This document shows, piece after piece, positions 12,191 to 24,379 of a stretch of DNA of 64,000 nucleotides. The stretch spans positions 14,639,968 through 14,703,967 of the forward strand of contig CM032129.1 in NCBI GenBank assembly GCA_018894105.1. The letters run 5' to 3'. The notes under the pieces were generated by a model. The model was not told the DNA's origin, searched no databases, and was given only the letters and a program-made list of their open reading frames with translations. Origin of the DNA: Jacaranda mimosifolia (lineage: Eukaryota > Streptophyta > Magnoliopsida > Lamiales > Bignoniaceae). The translations under genes and the position numbers were made by a program. Within the stretch, counting starts at the first letter, position 1. Each line of letters begins with the position of its first letter.

Positions 12191-15183
12191 CTAGGAGAGC
12201 TTGAAATTGAGGCGGGAGGTATAAGTGGCTTTAGGAGCCCAATTCCTGGGAATGACATCCCTTGCGGAGAGGGTTCTTCCCGTTGATAAGGTTGTAAGCT
12301 TTACGGAGAATGGCCCTTGTAGAGGTCCAGCAATAATGCACCAATTTGCACCCCATATGTGTGTCATCTCTAGCCACTCATTCGAATTGGCCTATATATG
12401 TAAAAGCAGATAGATATATGCCAAAATTTTGTCATATGAGAAAATAAAATTTGTTGGAACTACTTGTATAAGAAGCCAAAATATGAATAAATAAACAACT
12501 TCGATTAATCTTTTTATATAATCTTAGTGTGAAAAATCAAATGAACCATTTGATATTTCTATATTCTATTAAAGTAAAAGTTTCTCTTGCTTAAATTTGG
12601 GGAATAGTGGAATGAGGTCTTTATTTGAGCTTTCAATTGGCACTCAAAAATAAAGTGGGACTTGTGTATTATGCACTTAGGACTAGGACATGGCATTATT
12701 GCATTATTGAAGGGAAAGTGGAGGCTTTATTGGCCATGGCATAGCACAAATGAAGTGGCAAAACAATTAGGACAGATACCAAACAGAACAAATGTCCTTA
12801 GGAAATAAGAACTAAAGTAGCTAAATGGATCTCTTTTCAAAGGAGGGGAAAAAAAAAAGAGAAAGAAAGAAAAACTTATGCTGTCGGGGGCACGTGATCT
12901 GAAAGGTCTTAAGTTGTTGATTTAAACCGAAATATTCGGAATTGTCTAATACATTTTTCTTGATTTCTTGTCATGATTCTTCTAAAGCAATTAAAGAGGT
13001 TCTCTAATCTCTTTTAGATAGTTGCGAAAGTAGGAACTTTCTGCAAGAAATTCCTCTAAAAAGAGGAAAAGCTTCTTTTGACTTGGAAAAATTAACCAAA
13101 AGGAATAGTTTTATGGCCCCAATGTTGCATCTGCATTAGGACATAAACAAGCAAGAATTTTTATTGGAAACTTAGTGTTGCTTTTTTCATGTGATTTTGC
13201 CGACTTAAACACATGAAAAAAGTGTTGTACTGAACAGTCCCTTTAATTCCGGAAATTCTAGCTTGTATGAAAATTAAATTGTGATGTATAGTCCCAAAAA
13301 GGAAAATTAATTTGGGGATATTTATTCAATTACCTCTCTTATGTGCATGGATCCAACATCGCCATCTCCATCCTCAAACTCAACTAATAGCGAGAGCCAA
13401 TAATCAGTTGATCCTTCATTAACATGGAAAGCAATGTTTTTCCCAGGATACTTGCACGGAGTCCTGCATAATTATAATAATAATAATAATAATAAAATTT
13501 ACTGGATTAACTATGCTACGTAATTAAGTTTTTCCAATAAAACTAATAAAGGGAAATATATTGAATATATGTGCGTACACAGAAGAATATAAAAAAGGCC
13601 TTAATTAATTATAGTCGATGATTTGTCTCTTAATATATATTGGCCACAGAATATTCATGTCCGAATACTGTTTAGAATATCTTGAGCTCATTTGGTCAGT
13701 CGAGATATGCTGTAAAATTTTGACCAATAGGTGCAAACATGTGTGTGACTCTGACGAACGCATGACTTTTAAATAACAAATAAGTAAATTTATAAATAAT
13801 TACAGTGTTTTTAATTGTTACACATGTAAGAATATATATATATATATATATATGTATTCATAGAAAATTTACCATATCGAAAGTAATAGTATCCGATGGT
13901 ACTACGTATGTGGGTGGGTCACTTGTAAGATACGTGGGTCAGTAGTAAGATATGACTATTAATAATTATTTCCAAAGTACTATTTGGGTCCCAAAAATTT
14001 CATATTTACTGCAACTTATATTGTAGACATAATGTCGAATTGTATAATTAGTTTTTTAGAAAATACCTTTTTAATCAAAAATTGTACTAAAACGATGAAG
14101 TTAGTTATGTAACCCTATATACTCAGAAAAAGTTCAAAACGGTTTTTCATTTTTTCTTTTTTTTTTTGGGGGGGGGGGGGGTGTACAACAAAATACTACC
14201 AACTGCTAAAATTTTAGTATTATTTTCTTAGAATACTTCAAAGCCAAAATTATAGTCAAAATGATTTTTTAAAGAAATAGTATCGTTTCTTTCATAAAAA
14301 TAATAATGTAACATCATTAAATTTAACATACTATTTTAAGAATGATAATAATACAACAATATGCAAACCTTTCACATTTCATTCTCATCTAAACTATTTA
14401 TTTTGTGGATATAGACATAATTTGGGAGATTTATGATATAAAAAAGATTAAAAAGACTGATACGAATTAGACAAAATACTAATCATACAATGGCCTTCTA
14501 GATTATGCAATTTTGGTGAATCGTAAGAGAAATTTGAGGAGAATGTCATTTTCAAAGAATAAAACAATTGGTGGTTAACAGTTAAGCATAATCTTAGATC
14601 CGTATTTTATTATTAATTAATTGTCTAAGCTCTAATTAATCACAAAATGACAAAGCAGAACAAGACCGTTAAAAAACACTGAATTAAGAAATACAATATA
14701 GTACCACACAGTAGCAGCATGACTTCAAGTACAGACACATTACCTCCGGTAGATGACCGGAATTTCCCCGCGGTTGCGCAGCTGCCCTCCTCCGCCGGCA
14801 ACAGCCATTCTGCCGAAGGCGGCGCCGCTGAGATCGAAATGCGTGCGCCCATTAGAGCAGTACCCACCGGGGCACTCGTCGGTTATAATGACGGTCACGG
14901 CCCTCCTCGAACATATGGAATGGTCTAAGCACCTGACTTTGTAGCACGCGCCGCAGCCTTCGCCGCCCTTGAACAGCACTGGGCTCACCGCCCCAACTCG
15001 AGCCCTGAACGGCTTCACATCCACTAGTGACCCGTACCCACACGCGCCGCCATCGCTGCCGTCGCCTTCGGGGCTGCCGTACCACGTGGCGGTGGCTGGA
15101 TACCAATGTGGGTCTGCCACAGCGACTGCGGCGGCAGAGCCCACTAGCATGCAAAAAATGAAAATATAGCAGAGTCCCTCCAT
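12191..15183 (-). CDS. EXPB3-like: beta-expansin (EXPB3-like), 3 exons
   Basis: Secreted cell-wall protein that loosens non-covalent contacts between wall polysaccharides during growth. Exons on the minus strand: 15183-14744, 13463-13334 and 12391-12191, joined by GT/AG introns in exact phase, giving 256 aa, normal for beta-expansins (about 250-275). Residues 1 to about 26 form a signal peptide (MEGLCYIFIFCMLVGSAAA). The N-terminal GH45-like domain follows, with ATWYG, GGACGYG, GEGCGACYKV, VTVIITDECPGG and the HFD motif in THFDLSG. The C-terminal CBM63-like domain contains FHVNEGSTDYWLSLLVEFED, WGANWC, and ends YTSRLNFKLS. The start at 15183 was chosen because it opens directly with the signal peptide; an in-frame ATG at 15276 would add 31 residues that do not look like a secretion signal. 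Exon 1 is far more GC-rich than exons 2 and 3. No lesion is seen. EXPB membership is near certain; the EXPB3 subgroup is inferred from overall resemblance. Confidence 0.95.
13181..13222. repeat. perfect 13-bp inverted repeat in expansin intron 2
   Basis: cttttttcatgtg at 13181-13193 is perfectly mirrored by cacatgaaaaaag at 13210-13222, with a 16-base loop. It lies inside the 942-bp second intron of the expansin. Confidence 0.85.
13474..13496. repeat. (TAA)n microsatellite
   Basis: A short run of about seven ATA/TAA units just inside expansin intron 1, close to the acceptor of exon 2. Confidence 0.8.
13832..13853. repeat. (TA)n microsatellite
   Basis: About eleven TA dinucleotides within expansin intron 1. 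Confidence 0.85.
14168..14181. repeat. poly-G tract (14 G) after poly-T
   Basis: Fourteen G follow a run of T on the plus strand, inside expansin intron 1. On the transcribed strand this is a C tract followed by A. Confidence 0.9.
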
Positions 15184-15410
15184 AATGTGAGTGAAATGGG
15201 GGGCGTCAGCGCCACCTCTGAACAACCTCTTCACGGCGGCGCGTGGAAATCGGGTAAAAACTTGGCTTGCCGACACCTTTTTTTTTCTTTCTTAACTAGC
15301 ACTGTTGAAACACAGCGCAGTTGGAACTTTGTACTGTACTAAAATAAACTCTGGTGTAGTTTGTTTGGTATGATGAGATATATATATATATATATATATA
15401 TGTATAAGGT
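15184..15410 (-). promoter_or_regulatory. putative expansin promoter and 5' leader
   Basis: The region just upstream of the chosen expansin start contains a (TA)n tract at about 15377-15402, which supplies TATA-like sequence some 195-220 bases before the ATG. The intervening stretch has a poly-T/C run (about 15281-15290) but no other element I can name. The transcription start cannot be fixed from sequence. Confidence 0.35.
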
Positions 15411-17782
15411 TGTAAGAAAGTTGATACGCGCGACAGAGCTTATGATTTTATATGAATATTTTTCTAAAACAAATTATTTTTTAAAATTATTTTTCAATTA
15501 TAATAATGTTGTTACAGTACTTGGTTAATTGGTTTCAACTATTATTTCTAAGGATTGCAAAAATATGTATATAAAAAAGATTTTAAATTATGTTAATTAT
15601 CATTTATAAAATTTTACAGTGCAGCAAATGAGAGTGTTGAGAGATTACAGTCCAATTTTGTATGCCCATGTGGCCCATTGAGATTTCTTTTATTCACGAT
15701 GGTGCCACAACCTTTTTGAGTGGGGCCCAGCGACAGTTAAGGCGTTAAATCCGCAGGACAGCATCCACATGTCTGATTGTGAGTGTCAATGCTCCAAGTC
15801 CAAGGGCAGTTTGGGCATTAAAGAAAAGATGATCTTTCAACATTCTACCGTTAGTCTTGGTTTTGTTTTATTTATTGGATGTTGGGGACATGTGAATCGA
15901 TGGAGGTCACCGGAGGGGGGGACCAAATAGTGAAGTCAGTCCCATTCTTATGTTGATTTGCTGGTTTGGGTTGTTCATAATGACATAAAATTAGTTTTAA
16001 TGGTTGGAGAAAAGATAATATTGTAGAGTGTTGGCCACCTCATAAATATTATGGATATAATTACCATTTCTATAAATCTACTACTTTATAACCTTAGTGG
16101 TGTGTTATTTTGCTCATTACAAAATTAACCTCATTTCAAAATAAAATATTGAAAATATACTTCTCTTTTCTTCTCTATTCTATTTTTTCTCTTCAATCAT
16201 TCACCTTTTTTTTTTTTTTTTTCCTTTTGTTGTTTTATTTCATCTTAATTCTTTTCCTTTCTTTTCTTTATTCTAAAAAGTTAAATAAATGTGTTAAAAT
16301 ATTTATGAGTGATTTCCATGATAAATTAAAATGCCACCCTCCATGAATTTATTTTTCATACCAACCAAACTATAACATAATAATAAAAAATCATACAAAT
16401 TATCATATGATAAATAATCATGAGATGACCTAAAAAATTAATCATGCATGATGTTGCCAAATCACTAGTTATATATATAATTGAAGATAATAGAAGAGAT
16501 ATATTAATTAATATGCTTCTTGAGGTGCATAGACCATAAAATAGGAAATATTTACTAGTTGAATTCCAATATTCTTTAATTTTGATAGAAATTTTCTTTT
16601 CACTATAGCAAGTTTATGTATATATTTGTATTTTTCTAGAGTTATGACGTGGACTTATTCGTCAAAAATTATTAATAGAAAATTCATATTACAGGCTGAA
16701 TCTCACCTTCATTTCTTATATATCTCCTTTTACAGATGCGAATCCTACATAGTAATTTCACATCATATAGGAATTAGGATGGATATATATTTGAGGAGAG
16801 TTCTTATTCTATTCAAGAGTATTTTCTTAATTGTTAAGATAATTATTATATACAAAATGTAATCAAAACTGCAATTCAACCTTTTGTAAATGGAAAATAT
16901 ATAATTGTCTGTGTTGAATGTTCTCTCATCGTTCACATTTTGGTCACTGGTCCTCATCAGTCATGACCATCATCTATCTATGCATAAAACTATATAAAAT
17001 AAATTAATAGGGGTTGCATAGACGAGAATATTTGATCAATACGCAAAATTTAATTTTCTCCCAATTGTCCATAAGTTCAACTGGCCGGTTTCATACCATT
17101 TCCTTGACTAATTAATTAATACTAGTAATGTGAACGGTGGTGCCCCCAAACATTGAAATTTGAAAGCGACGCTACAACAGGTCTCCGGCCAAGTCTTCTT
17201 CCCACAACCCTCGCCCCAGTCCATGAGGATATTCAATCTCTTTTTTCATACTTAATGCTATAGGCTATATATAGTGCAAAGTTAAACTATTATTCAATGT
17301 TTTTTCAGTTTTCTATATATTTACATATACACGCACATCAAGAGTTCGTTAGATTTTAAACGCAAAACCTCATGCATATAAGTGTAAAAATGATATTATT
17401 AGTCCAATATACTGTAATCTTAATTTTTCAATTAATGTATTATATTACTATTAGTTTTTCTCATGGAATGTTTGGCTATGTTTTGACAAAACAAAATTGT
17501 TTTGCTAAAACATAATGGATCTATTTTTCCTTCAAAATGTCAAAATAGATTTTTCAAAAATATCAACTTCTATCTTTCATTATCCCCAAAATTTCTCTAT
17601 TTTCTCATATATATACAAATATATCATATATATTTTATTATTATTCTTACAATAAAAAATTATTCAATTTCATTCATACTCCAAAAACCCAACAAAAAAA
17701 TATTGATTTGACCACTATAATAAAAAATATCTCTCTTAACATATAAATAAACATATTGACACTCTGACTCTCCAAAACAAAT
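15411..17782. other. AT-rich intergenic DNA
   Basis: I see no gene. Pyrimidine-rich tracts (16160-16270, with a long T run near 16207-16222) create artificial frames up to 78 codons without domains. Confidence 0.5.
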
Positions 17783-17787
17783 TTGTA

Positions 17788-17955
17788 GGGCCCATTTGGT
17801 TTTATTTTCATTTCGATCATTTTCAAAATGTTGGAAGTAGTTAGTAGAAATGAGTTGAAAATGAATTTGTATTTGGATAGATTATTGGCAAAATAAGGAT
17901 TATATTGGTTTTATTAGGTTATAGGTGGATTATATTGGTTTTATTAAGTTATAGG

Positions 17956-17995
<40 letters not shown>

Positions 17996-18157
17996 ATATA
18001 AGTTACTAGGAGAGGATATATAGGTTGTTCAGAAATGTGTTTTGAAAATGAAAATAAAAATAATATTGGGTGAAAATGTGTAAAAAAATGATGTGTTTCA
18101 ATTTTAGAATAGTACAAAATGTAAAATTGGGCTTTGAAAATGAAACCAAACAAGTCC
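17788..18157. mobile_element. MITE, 370 bp, with 5-bp target duplication
   Basis: The left end reads ggrcccatttggttttattttca-like and the right end, reversed, reads ggacttgtttggtttcattttca-like, giving terminal inverted repeats sharing TTTGGTTTYATTTTCA. Both sides are flanked by TTGTA (17783-17787 and 18158-18162). The interior has no coding potential and contains a (GA)18 microsatellite. A 5-bp duplication does not fit the usual sizes for hAT (8), PIF (3), Mutator (9) or Mariner (2), so the superfamily is left open. Confidence 0.65.
17958..17993. repeat. (GA)18 microsatellite
   Basis: An uninterrupted run of GA/AG dinucleotides inside the 370-bp MITE. Confidence 0.95.
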
Positions 18158-18162
18158 TTGTA

Positions 18163-19776
18163 TTCCCTAAAATATAAACAAACATCCATCATATATCCTA
18201 ATATCACTTTCACATTCCCCAACCCCACTCTCAAAATTCATTTCCCCAAAATATATATTATAATCATCTACAAAACTGAACCAAACATTCTCTTATTTTT
18301 CATTATAAGATTAATTTATGCTACTGTTATACTTATCACTATTAAACTTTTTCACAAATGAATTAAATTACCAAAAGAGTTACAAATCAATTAAAATCTT
18401 TCATATCACATCATAAACATAATTAGGTTTGCTCAGTCAGCAAAGCGTATAGGAACTTCATTTTCTGATTGGAACTGGTAAAAATAAATATTTAGTTGAA
18501 GTTGTTGATAGTGATAAACTGTGTGCCTTTATTGTACGCAATACCAAAATAATTCAGTAATTTTTATAAATATTTTAATAATATTGAATAGATGTGAAAA
18601 GTTTATTAATATAATTTGAAAGCTTATAATATCAAAAAAAATCAAGCTACGTTGGAAATTTCCCTAATAATAACTTCTTTATTTCTCTTAAGCTCCATTG
18701 ACTTTGATCGGTGTGGATGAAAAATGATTAATGAAAAATATAATGAAATGAATGATGAGATTACATAATCAAATAAATATTTTGACTAAATAATGAAATA
18801 AATATTACGTATAATATATATGATTTTTTAAATGATGTATTAGTTAATTTTAACTATTACACGTGTACTTTGATGGGCTATAATATTTACAGATACACAT
18901 TTTACCAATAAGTGCAATTCGACGTATTTTATTTTAGAATTATATGGACAATTTAGTTATTTTTCCTATTAGTAATGAATAATTGGGTTTGAATGAAGAT
19001 ACCCTAACTAAGAAACGGAATGTTTGATCATCCTTGTATGAATAATTTATTTTTAGGTTGTATTGGAAATATCATTATAGACTTTCATCTAACAAATCAT
19101 ATGTGGTTTCAAATTAGATAAAATAATATATTCAATCTTATAATTCTAAGCAAACAATATTTTATGGAATGGTTGAATTAATCAAGATCTATACAGCGTA
19201 GAACAAAAAGGGGAGGAATAATTGAAGTATATAATTGATCATAATCTGCGCATACAATATAGTTTTAAAAAGAAAAGAAAACTGCAGATTTCATAATATC
19301 ATGACCTGAATCTCACTCTCGCCTTTTCATGCCTATATGGCCCCTTTGACTTACATTTTAATTACATAAAATATCTGAATAAAACAGCACATTCTTGATA
19401 TAGATGCATTGACCTTTCTAAGATTGTATGATCAGTTTTGTGTTCATGTGTTTGCCAACTCTTAATTACACATTGATCGAATTCCGCAAGGATGCACAAT
19501 TATTTTAACTCAATTTTAAACCATAATACATGATTTTATTAATATGTTGCATCCATTATTATAAATCATGATCATAATTTTCCTAATTTTTTTTTTCAAC
19601 ATAAAGAAGAGTGCATTTCTCCTGCACGATCAACGAATAGTCGTTGCGTTCTAAATAATTAATTAAGGGCATCAATTGCATAATCCGGGCAGGATATATA
19701 TTGAGAGGATGGGGTAATACAAATTATAAGTTCACATAATTTTCATGAGATGGGTCGATTTTCCCTATTAAATTAA

Positions 19777-19823
<47 letters not shown>

Positions 19824-20889
19824 TTTATTTTTTACTAAGGCTATACAAATACATAAGCCATCTTTTACTGCAAAATATTACATGAATTTGAAACCAAAAG
19901 ATATGAAAAAAAATAAATTCCATTAAAGTTTATGCACTATTAATATTAAGTTCAAAAAATGTGGAATATTTTATACTTCATTTTTAATTGCCATAATAAA
20001 ACATAATTACGATTCATTAATTTATAGCAAAATTAAACCGGCAAAGAAAAAGAAATTGGCTTGAATTATAAAAAGGTAGACGAAAGATTGTCCAACAAAG
20101 AAGAGGAAAAGAATAAGTGTTAAGTGTTAACCTATTCTCAAATCATATATCACTTAAAACTTGACCTTAAGGGCTCTATCCATAGATAGTGTCCCTATGT
20201 TGTGTTCGGTCATCAGATAATTGATGGTTTGTGGCCCATACAAGTAACTGTGGACCTCATCCTATCAAGTGAAAGTGGACCACTTTATCTCCATCGCCAT
20301 GAACAAATTAAAATGGAACATGATCTAATCAATTAGGTCCTTTGTTTTTACTCATCTCATATAGATCTAATATCCAATTCCCTACCTACTGGAGAACCCC
20401 ACCCCCCCCCCCCCAACCAACAAAAAAAGAAAAGGAAAATCTCCAAAAAAAAAATTGTTGTAAATTAAAATTTCTTACGAAGATGAAAATGAAATGGTTG
20501 CTAGTTTCCACCCATGTTACTTAATGAAGTCGGGGATTCAAATCTAATAAACTTCTTATTTATATGTATATAAATAAAAATAACAAAAATAAAAGTTTCA
20601 TTTAATTGCTTTATCTACTTCCTCATCCCAACATTATCTCCCAATCAACTCAAGCTAATGTTTCAAATAAGAAGTAAAAATGTGAAATTTTCATATGTCT
20701 TTTGTATTATTTATTCAAGTAGGATTGTCAACAGGTTGGATTTGAATCAAATCAGTTATATCCGAATTTAAATTCAATTACTAAAATTCATATCCGTATC
20801 CAACCCAATACCCCATAGGATTTTTGTTAGTCAAAATCGTATTTGAATTCGATGCATATCTAGAATCTGATAAAAAATCTGATTTGATT
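18163..20889. other. AT-rich intergenic DNA with microsatellites
   Basis: No gene. The stretch contains a compound (ATT)n-(TTTA)n microsatellite at about 19777-19830 and a 13-base C tract at 20402-20414 followed by an A-rich run. Confidence 0.55.
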
Positions 20890-22909
20890 CACTACAAGCA
20901 AATTCACATTTAGTGGCATTAACTTAGTGAGATTTTATAATATAATGACACTAAAAGGTATTATGGTGATAGTTATAAAAAATGCCACTATAATTTAATA
21001 TTTGGTGGCATTTAATTATTAAATGACAAACAAAATAGTGACATTTGAATAAAAATGCCAAGATAAATGTATTTCAAAGGCATTTAGCTAGTGTCACTAT
21101 TTTTTTTGAGAAAAATGCCACTAATATGTTGTTATAGTGTTGTTTGAAGAAAAATGTCATAAAGTATTTAGTGGTACTAAATTGGTGGCATTTATAGTGT
21201 ATGACACACAAAAATAAAATAGTGATAGTCATAAAAAAAGTCACTATAATAAAATATTTAGTAGCATTTGATTTTAAATGACATATAAAATAGCGGCATT
21301 TGATAGAAATGCCAACAAAAATATAATTTGAAGGCATTTAACTAGTGCCATTAATTTTTCTTAAAAACATGTCACTCGCATTTATTTATGGTGGCATCTA
21401 AAAAAAATGCCACAAAATATTTAGTGGCACTAACTTAGTGACATTTGATAGTGTAATGACACATAAGAATAATATGGTGATAATTGTTGAAAATTATCAT
21501 TGTAATACAATATTTAGTGGCATTTGATTAATAAGTAACAAAAAAATAGTGACATTTGATTGAAAATGCCAACATAAATATATTTGCAAGGCATTTAAGT
21601 AGTGCCACTATTTTTTTTTTTTTAAATGCTACTCCTATTTATTTATGGTGTCATTTATAAAAAGTACCGTAAATTATTTAGTAGCACTAATTTAACTCCG
21701 TTTTACAGTATAGTGTTACTTAATAGTAATTGATTAATAAATGTTATAAAAATATAATTTTATTGAAGTTACTAACATAACTATATGTTAAAAGCATTTA
21801 ACTAGCAATACTACTTCTTTTTTTTTTTTTTCTTAAAAAGAAGGAGAAAAACATAACTCATAATTTAGTTATGGTGTGACATGAAATAAATATCACACAA
21901 AAATAGATAAAGTGTATATAGTTATTAATAATTGTAAAATATACAATTTTATATCTTATCATAATGCATTGACAAAATTAACTACTTAAATATAATTTTA
22001 ATGTAACGACTAAATTAATCATAATTTTCAAGAAGTATAAAAATCTAAATTTTTTCCCATTTTTTCCCCTCACCTATAAATTATAATTTTGAATATTTTC
22101 TATCTCTAAATTTAATGTCTCAAACTTTTGCAAATGTATTATTTAATATAATAATTTCGAGCATATATTTAAATAATTGAGAAAATATGCTTTTAAAGTA
22201 TAAAAATATAATAATATTTTTGAATATTTATAATGAACATTTGGTGGGTGTTTGACAGTAAACTCATATCTTTTCAACTAAAATATCGCAGGTTCGAATC
22301 TTATACATAGCAATTAGAGTATGTTGGAGTCTCATAATATGGCTATTGGTGGTGGATTAAGACGTCATTCAAAGGAATCTTTTTTTTGTCATTTAATTTA
22401 GCATGTTATTTAATTACTTTTTATGGCATGTTATTATGTCATCTAAAGGGATTTTTTTGTAGCATTTTAACATCACTAAATGCATTTTTTATGGCATGTT
22501 AGCATGCCATTTAGAATTTTTTTTTTTTTTTTTTTACATTTTAACATGTCAGTTATTGTACTTTTTGTGGCGTATTATATTGTCATTTAAAGGGATTTCG
22601 GTGGCGTTTTAATATGTCACTACATACATTTTTAGTGACATATTGGCATGCCATTTAAAATTTTCTTTAATGGCACTTTGGCATGTTATGTAATGCATTT
22701 TTTTGTGACATTTTAATGTGCCATCTATTACTTTTTTTTTTCTTGCATTTTATTAATGTCACAATAGAGTTAAATTAATGACATTTATACCTTTAGCTAT
22801 ACCGCTACAAGTGACACTTTTAAAAGATGTCATTAAATATAAAATTACCACTATAATACTATTTAAGTTGCACTTTCTAATGCCACTAAATGCAATTTTT
22901 CTTGTAGTG
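20890..22909. mobile_element. non-autonomous CACTA (En/Spm-type) element
   Basis: The left end is CACTACAAGCAAATTCACATT and the right end is the near-complement, ...TTTTTCTTGTAGTG; both then run into an AGTGGCATT/AATGCCACT motif. These are typical CACTA termini. The interior (2.0 kb) holds dozens of TGGCATTT/AAATGCCA-type motifs in both orientations, most densely toward the ends, matching the subterminal repeats that bind transposase in this superfamily. No transposase frame remains, so the element would depend on an autonomous partner. The three bases on either side (att and taa) do not match, so a target duplication is not visible. Confidence 0.8.
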
Positions 22910-22931
22910 TAACTTCAATGAGATTAATATA

Positions 22932-23229
22932 AAAAGACAAAGATAAATAAATATTTAAAAGAAAAATGAATTTTTCTTTATCTTTCAAGAACTAAAATTG
23001 AAAAAACTTTTTCCACTATAAATATTGTCAAGAACAATCTTAGAAAGCCTTAGGGCTTGGCCTATGAGAATTGCAAAACAACCAAAATATCTCATATTTT
23101 ACCTTCAAGATTATAAAAAGATAAAGGTAAGTGAATATATAAAAAAAGTTAAATTTATCTTTATCTTTTGACGGCTACAATTGAAAGAACTTTTTTTGCT
23201 ACCAATATTGTCAGGAATAGTCTTAGAAA
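22932..23229. repeat. imperfect duplication of a ~115-bp unit
   Basis: Two copies, about 22932-23047 and 23116-23229, share a layout: aaaagayaaagrtaa, a T-rich tetrad tttatctttatctt, an attgaaaraactttttt block, and aatattgtcaRgaaYaRtcttagaaa. They are separated by about 68 bases. The pair starts immediately after the CACTA element. The function is unknown. Confidence 0.7.
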
Positions 23230-24084
23230 CAAAATAAAAGATGAAATTTTAGGCTTTTGCTTAATTACTTATATAGAGAAGATACTGCTAAAATTTTAAC
23301 ATTAATTCAGTTATTTTCAACTTTTAAAAAATATATATATTCGAATCGTGAATTATGAAATTTATATTTAGATTTTTATATTCTTAATTTTTACGCCCCC
23401 ATGCTCCTATTTTTAGATCTGTCTCTGTTAACAGCCCTACTCCAACGTAGAAGTTTAAAATTAGAGTAATCACATCATTAATTTAAATGAAATGATAAGT
23501 TTGGAGTAAAAACGAAGTTCAATTCTAAGAAATAAAATCTTATCTAATTTTCCTTTTGTTTAATCCATTTGTCCCGTATGGAAGTGACGAGTGACAATAG
23601 CCAATCTCTACAAAGTACTGAGCACTTGAGTTAGCTATCCGATGGCAATGGCATGGCCTGCCGCCTGCCGGCAGTAACTTTACTAACAACCATTATCCAA
23701 TATTCACCTCGTTCCACCACATTCCATTATTCCTTTTGGGCTCGTTTGATACCATATATTTGGGGGCTAATAGAGGGGCCAATCTCACCTACATACTTAT
23801 TTGATATTCAACATTAAGCATGTGGATCGACTCGCAAATAATCGCCGGCCCGCAACTTTCAGTAGAGGGTCGCTGGTTGCGATTATTGAATGTTGGCTAG
23901 GGACGAATGTATTGAAGTATGTAAGTTCATTTTTGTCCCTCAATTAAGGAACAAATTTGGCAATTTTATCCCTTGGTCAAATCTGATTTTGAATTTCCCT
24001 ATCCCCTTTTGAGCAAGCATTTCTGTCCTCCCCCCTTTGCGTAGTCAAAGTGTGTTTATTATATTATCACTTTAAAAATTAATA

Positions 24085-24375
24085 GACATATTATATATAT
24101 AATTTATATATTAAAAACTTGTAATTTATATTTTGAATATTCATAATTTATATAATGAAAATTTATAATTAATATATTGAAAATTAAAAATTTATATTTT
24201 GAGTATTTATAATTTATATATTGATAATCAAAATTTATATATTGAAAAATTATAATTTATATATTGCAAAATTTATAATTTGTATATTGAAAATTGAAGA
24301 TTTATATAATGAAAATTGAAAATTTATATATTGAATATTTATAATTTATATATTGAAAATTGATAATTTATAGTA
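24085..24375. repeat. AT-only minisatellite
   Basis: A tandem array of 15-25-base units built from aatttatatattgaaaatt and close variants, with roughly a dozen copies and almost no G/C. It explains all apparent structure in the interval. Confidence 0.8.
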
Positions 24376-24379
24376 AGTG

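Noticed and set aside
14719..15169. Several overlapping frames of 60-100 codons on both strands across expansin exon 1
   Set aside because: They are shadows of the GC-rich expansin exon. Only the frame with the signal peptide, cysteine pattern and HFD motif is supported, and it alone connects to exons 2 and 3.
16110..16346. 78-codon plus-strand frame rich in F and L
   Set aside because: It is a translation of pyrimidine-rich low-complexity DNA, not a membrane protein.
21074..21337. 87-codon frame inside the CACTA element
   Set aside because: It is made of the TGGCAT-type subterminal repeats and has no transposase motif.
23830..23890. Inverted repeat aataatcgc/gcgattatt as a MITE
   Set aside because: The stem is 9 bp with a 30-base loop, and no terminal repeats or target duplication could be paired around it.
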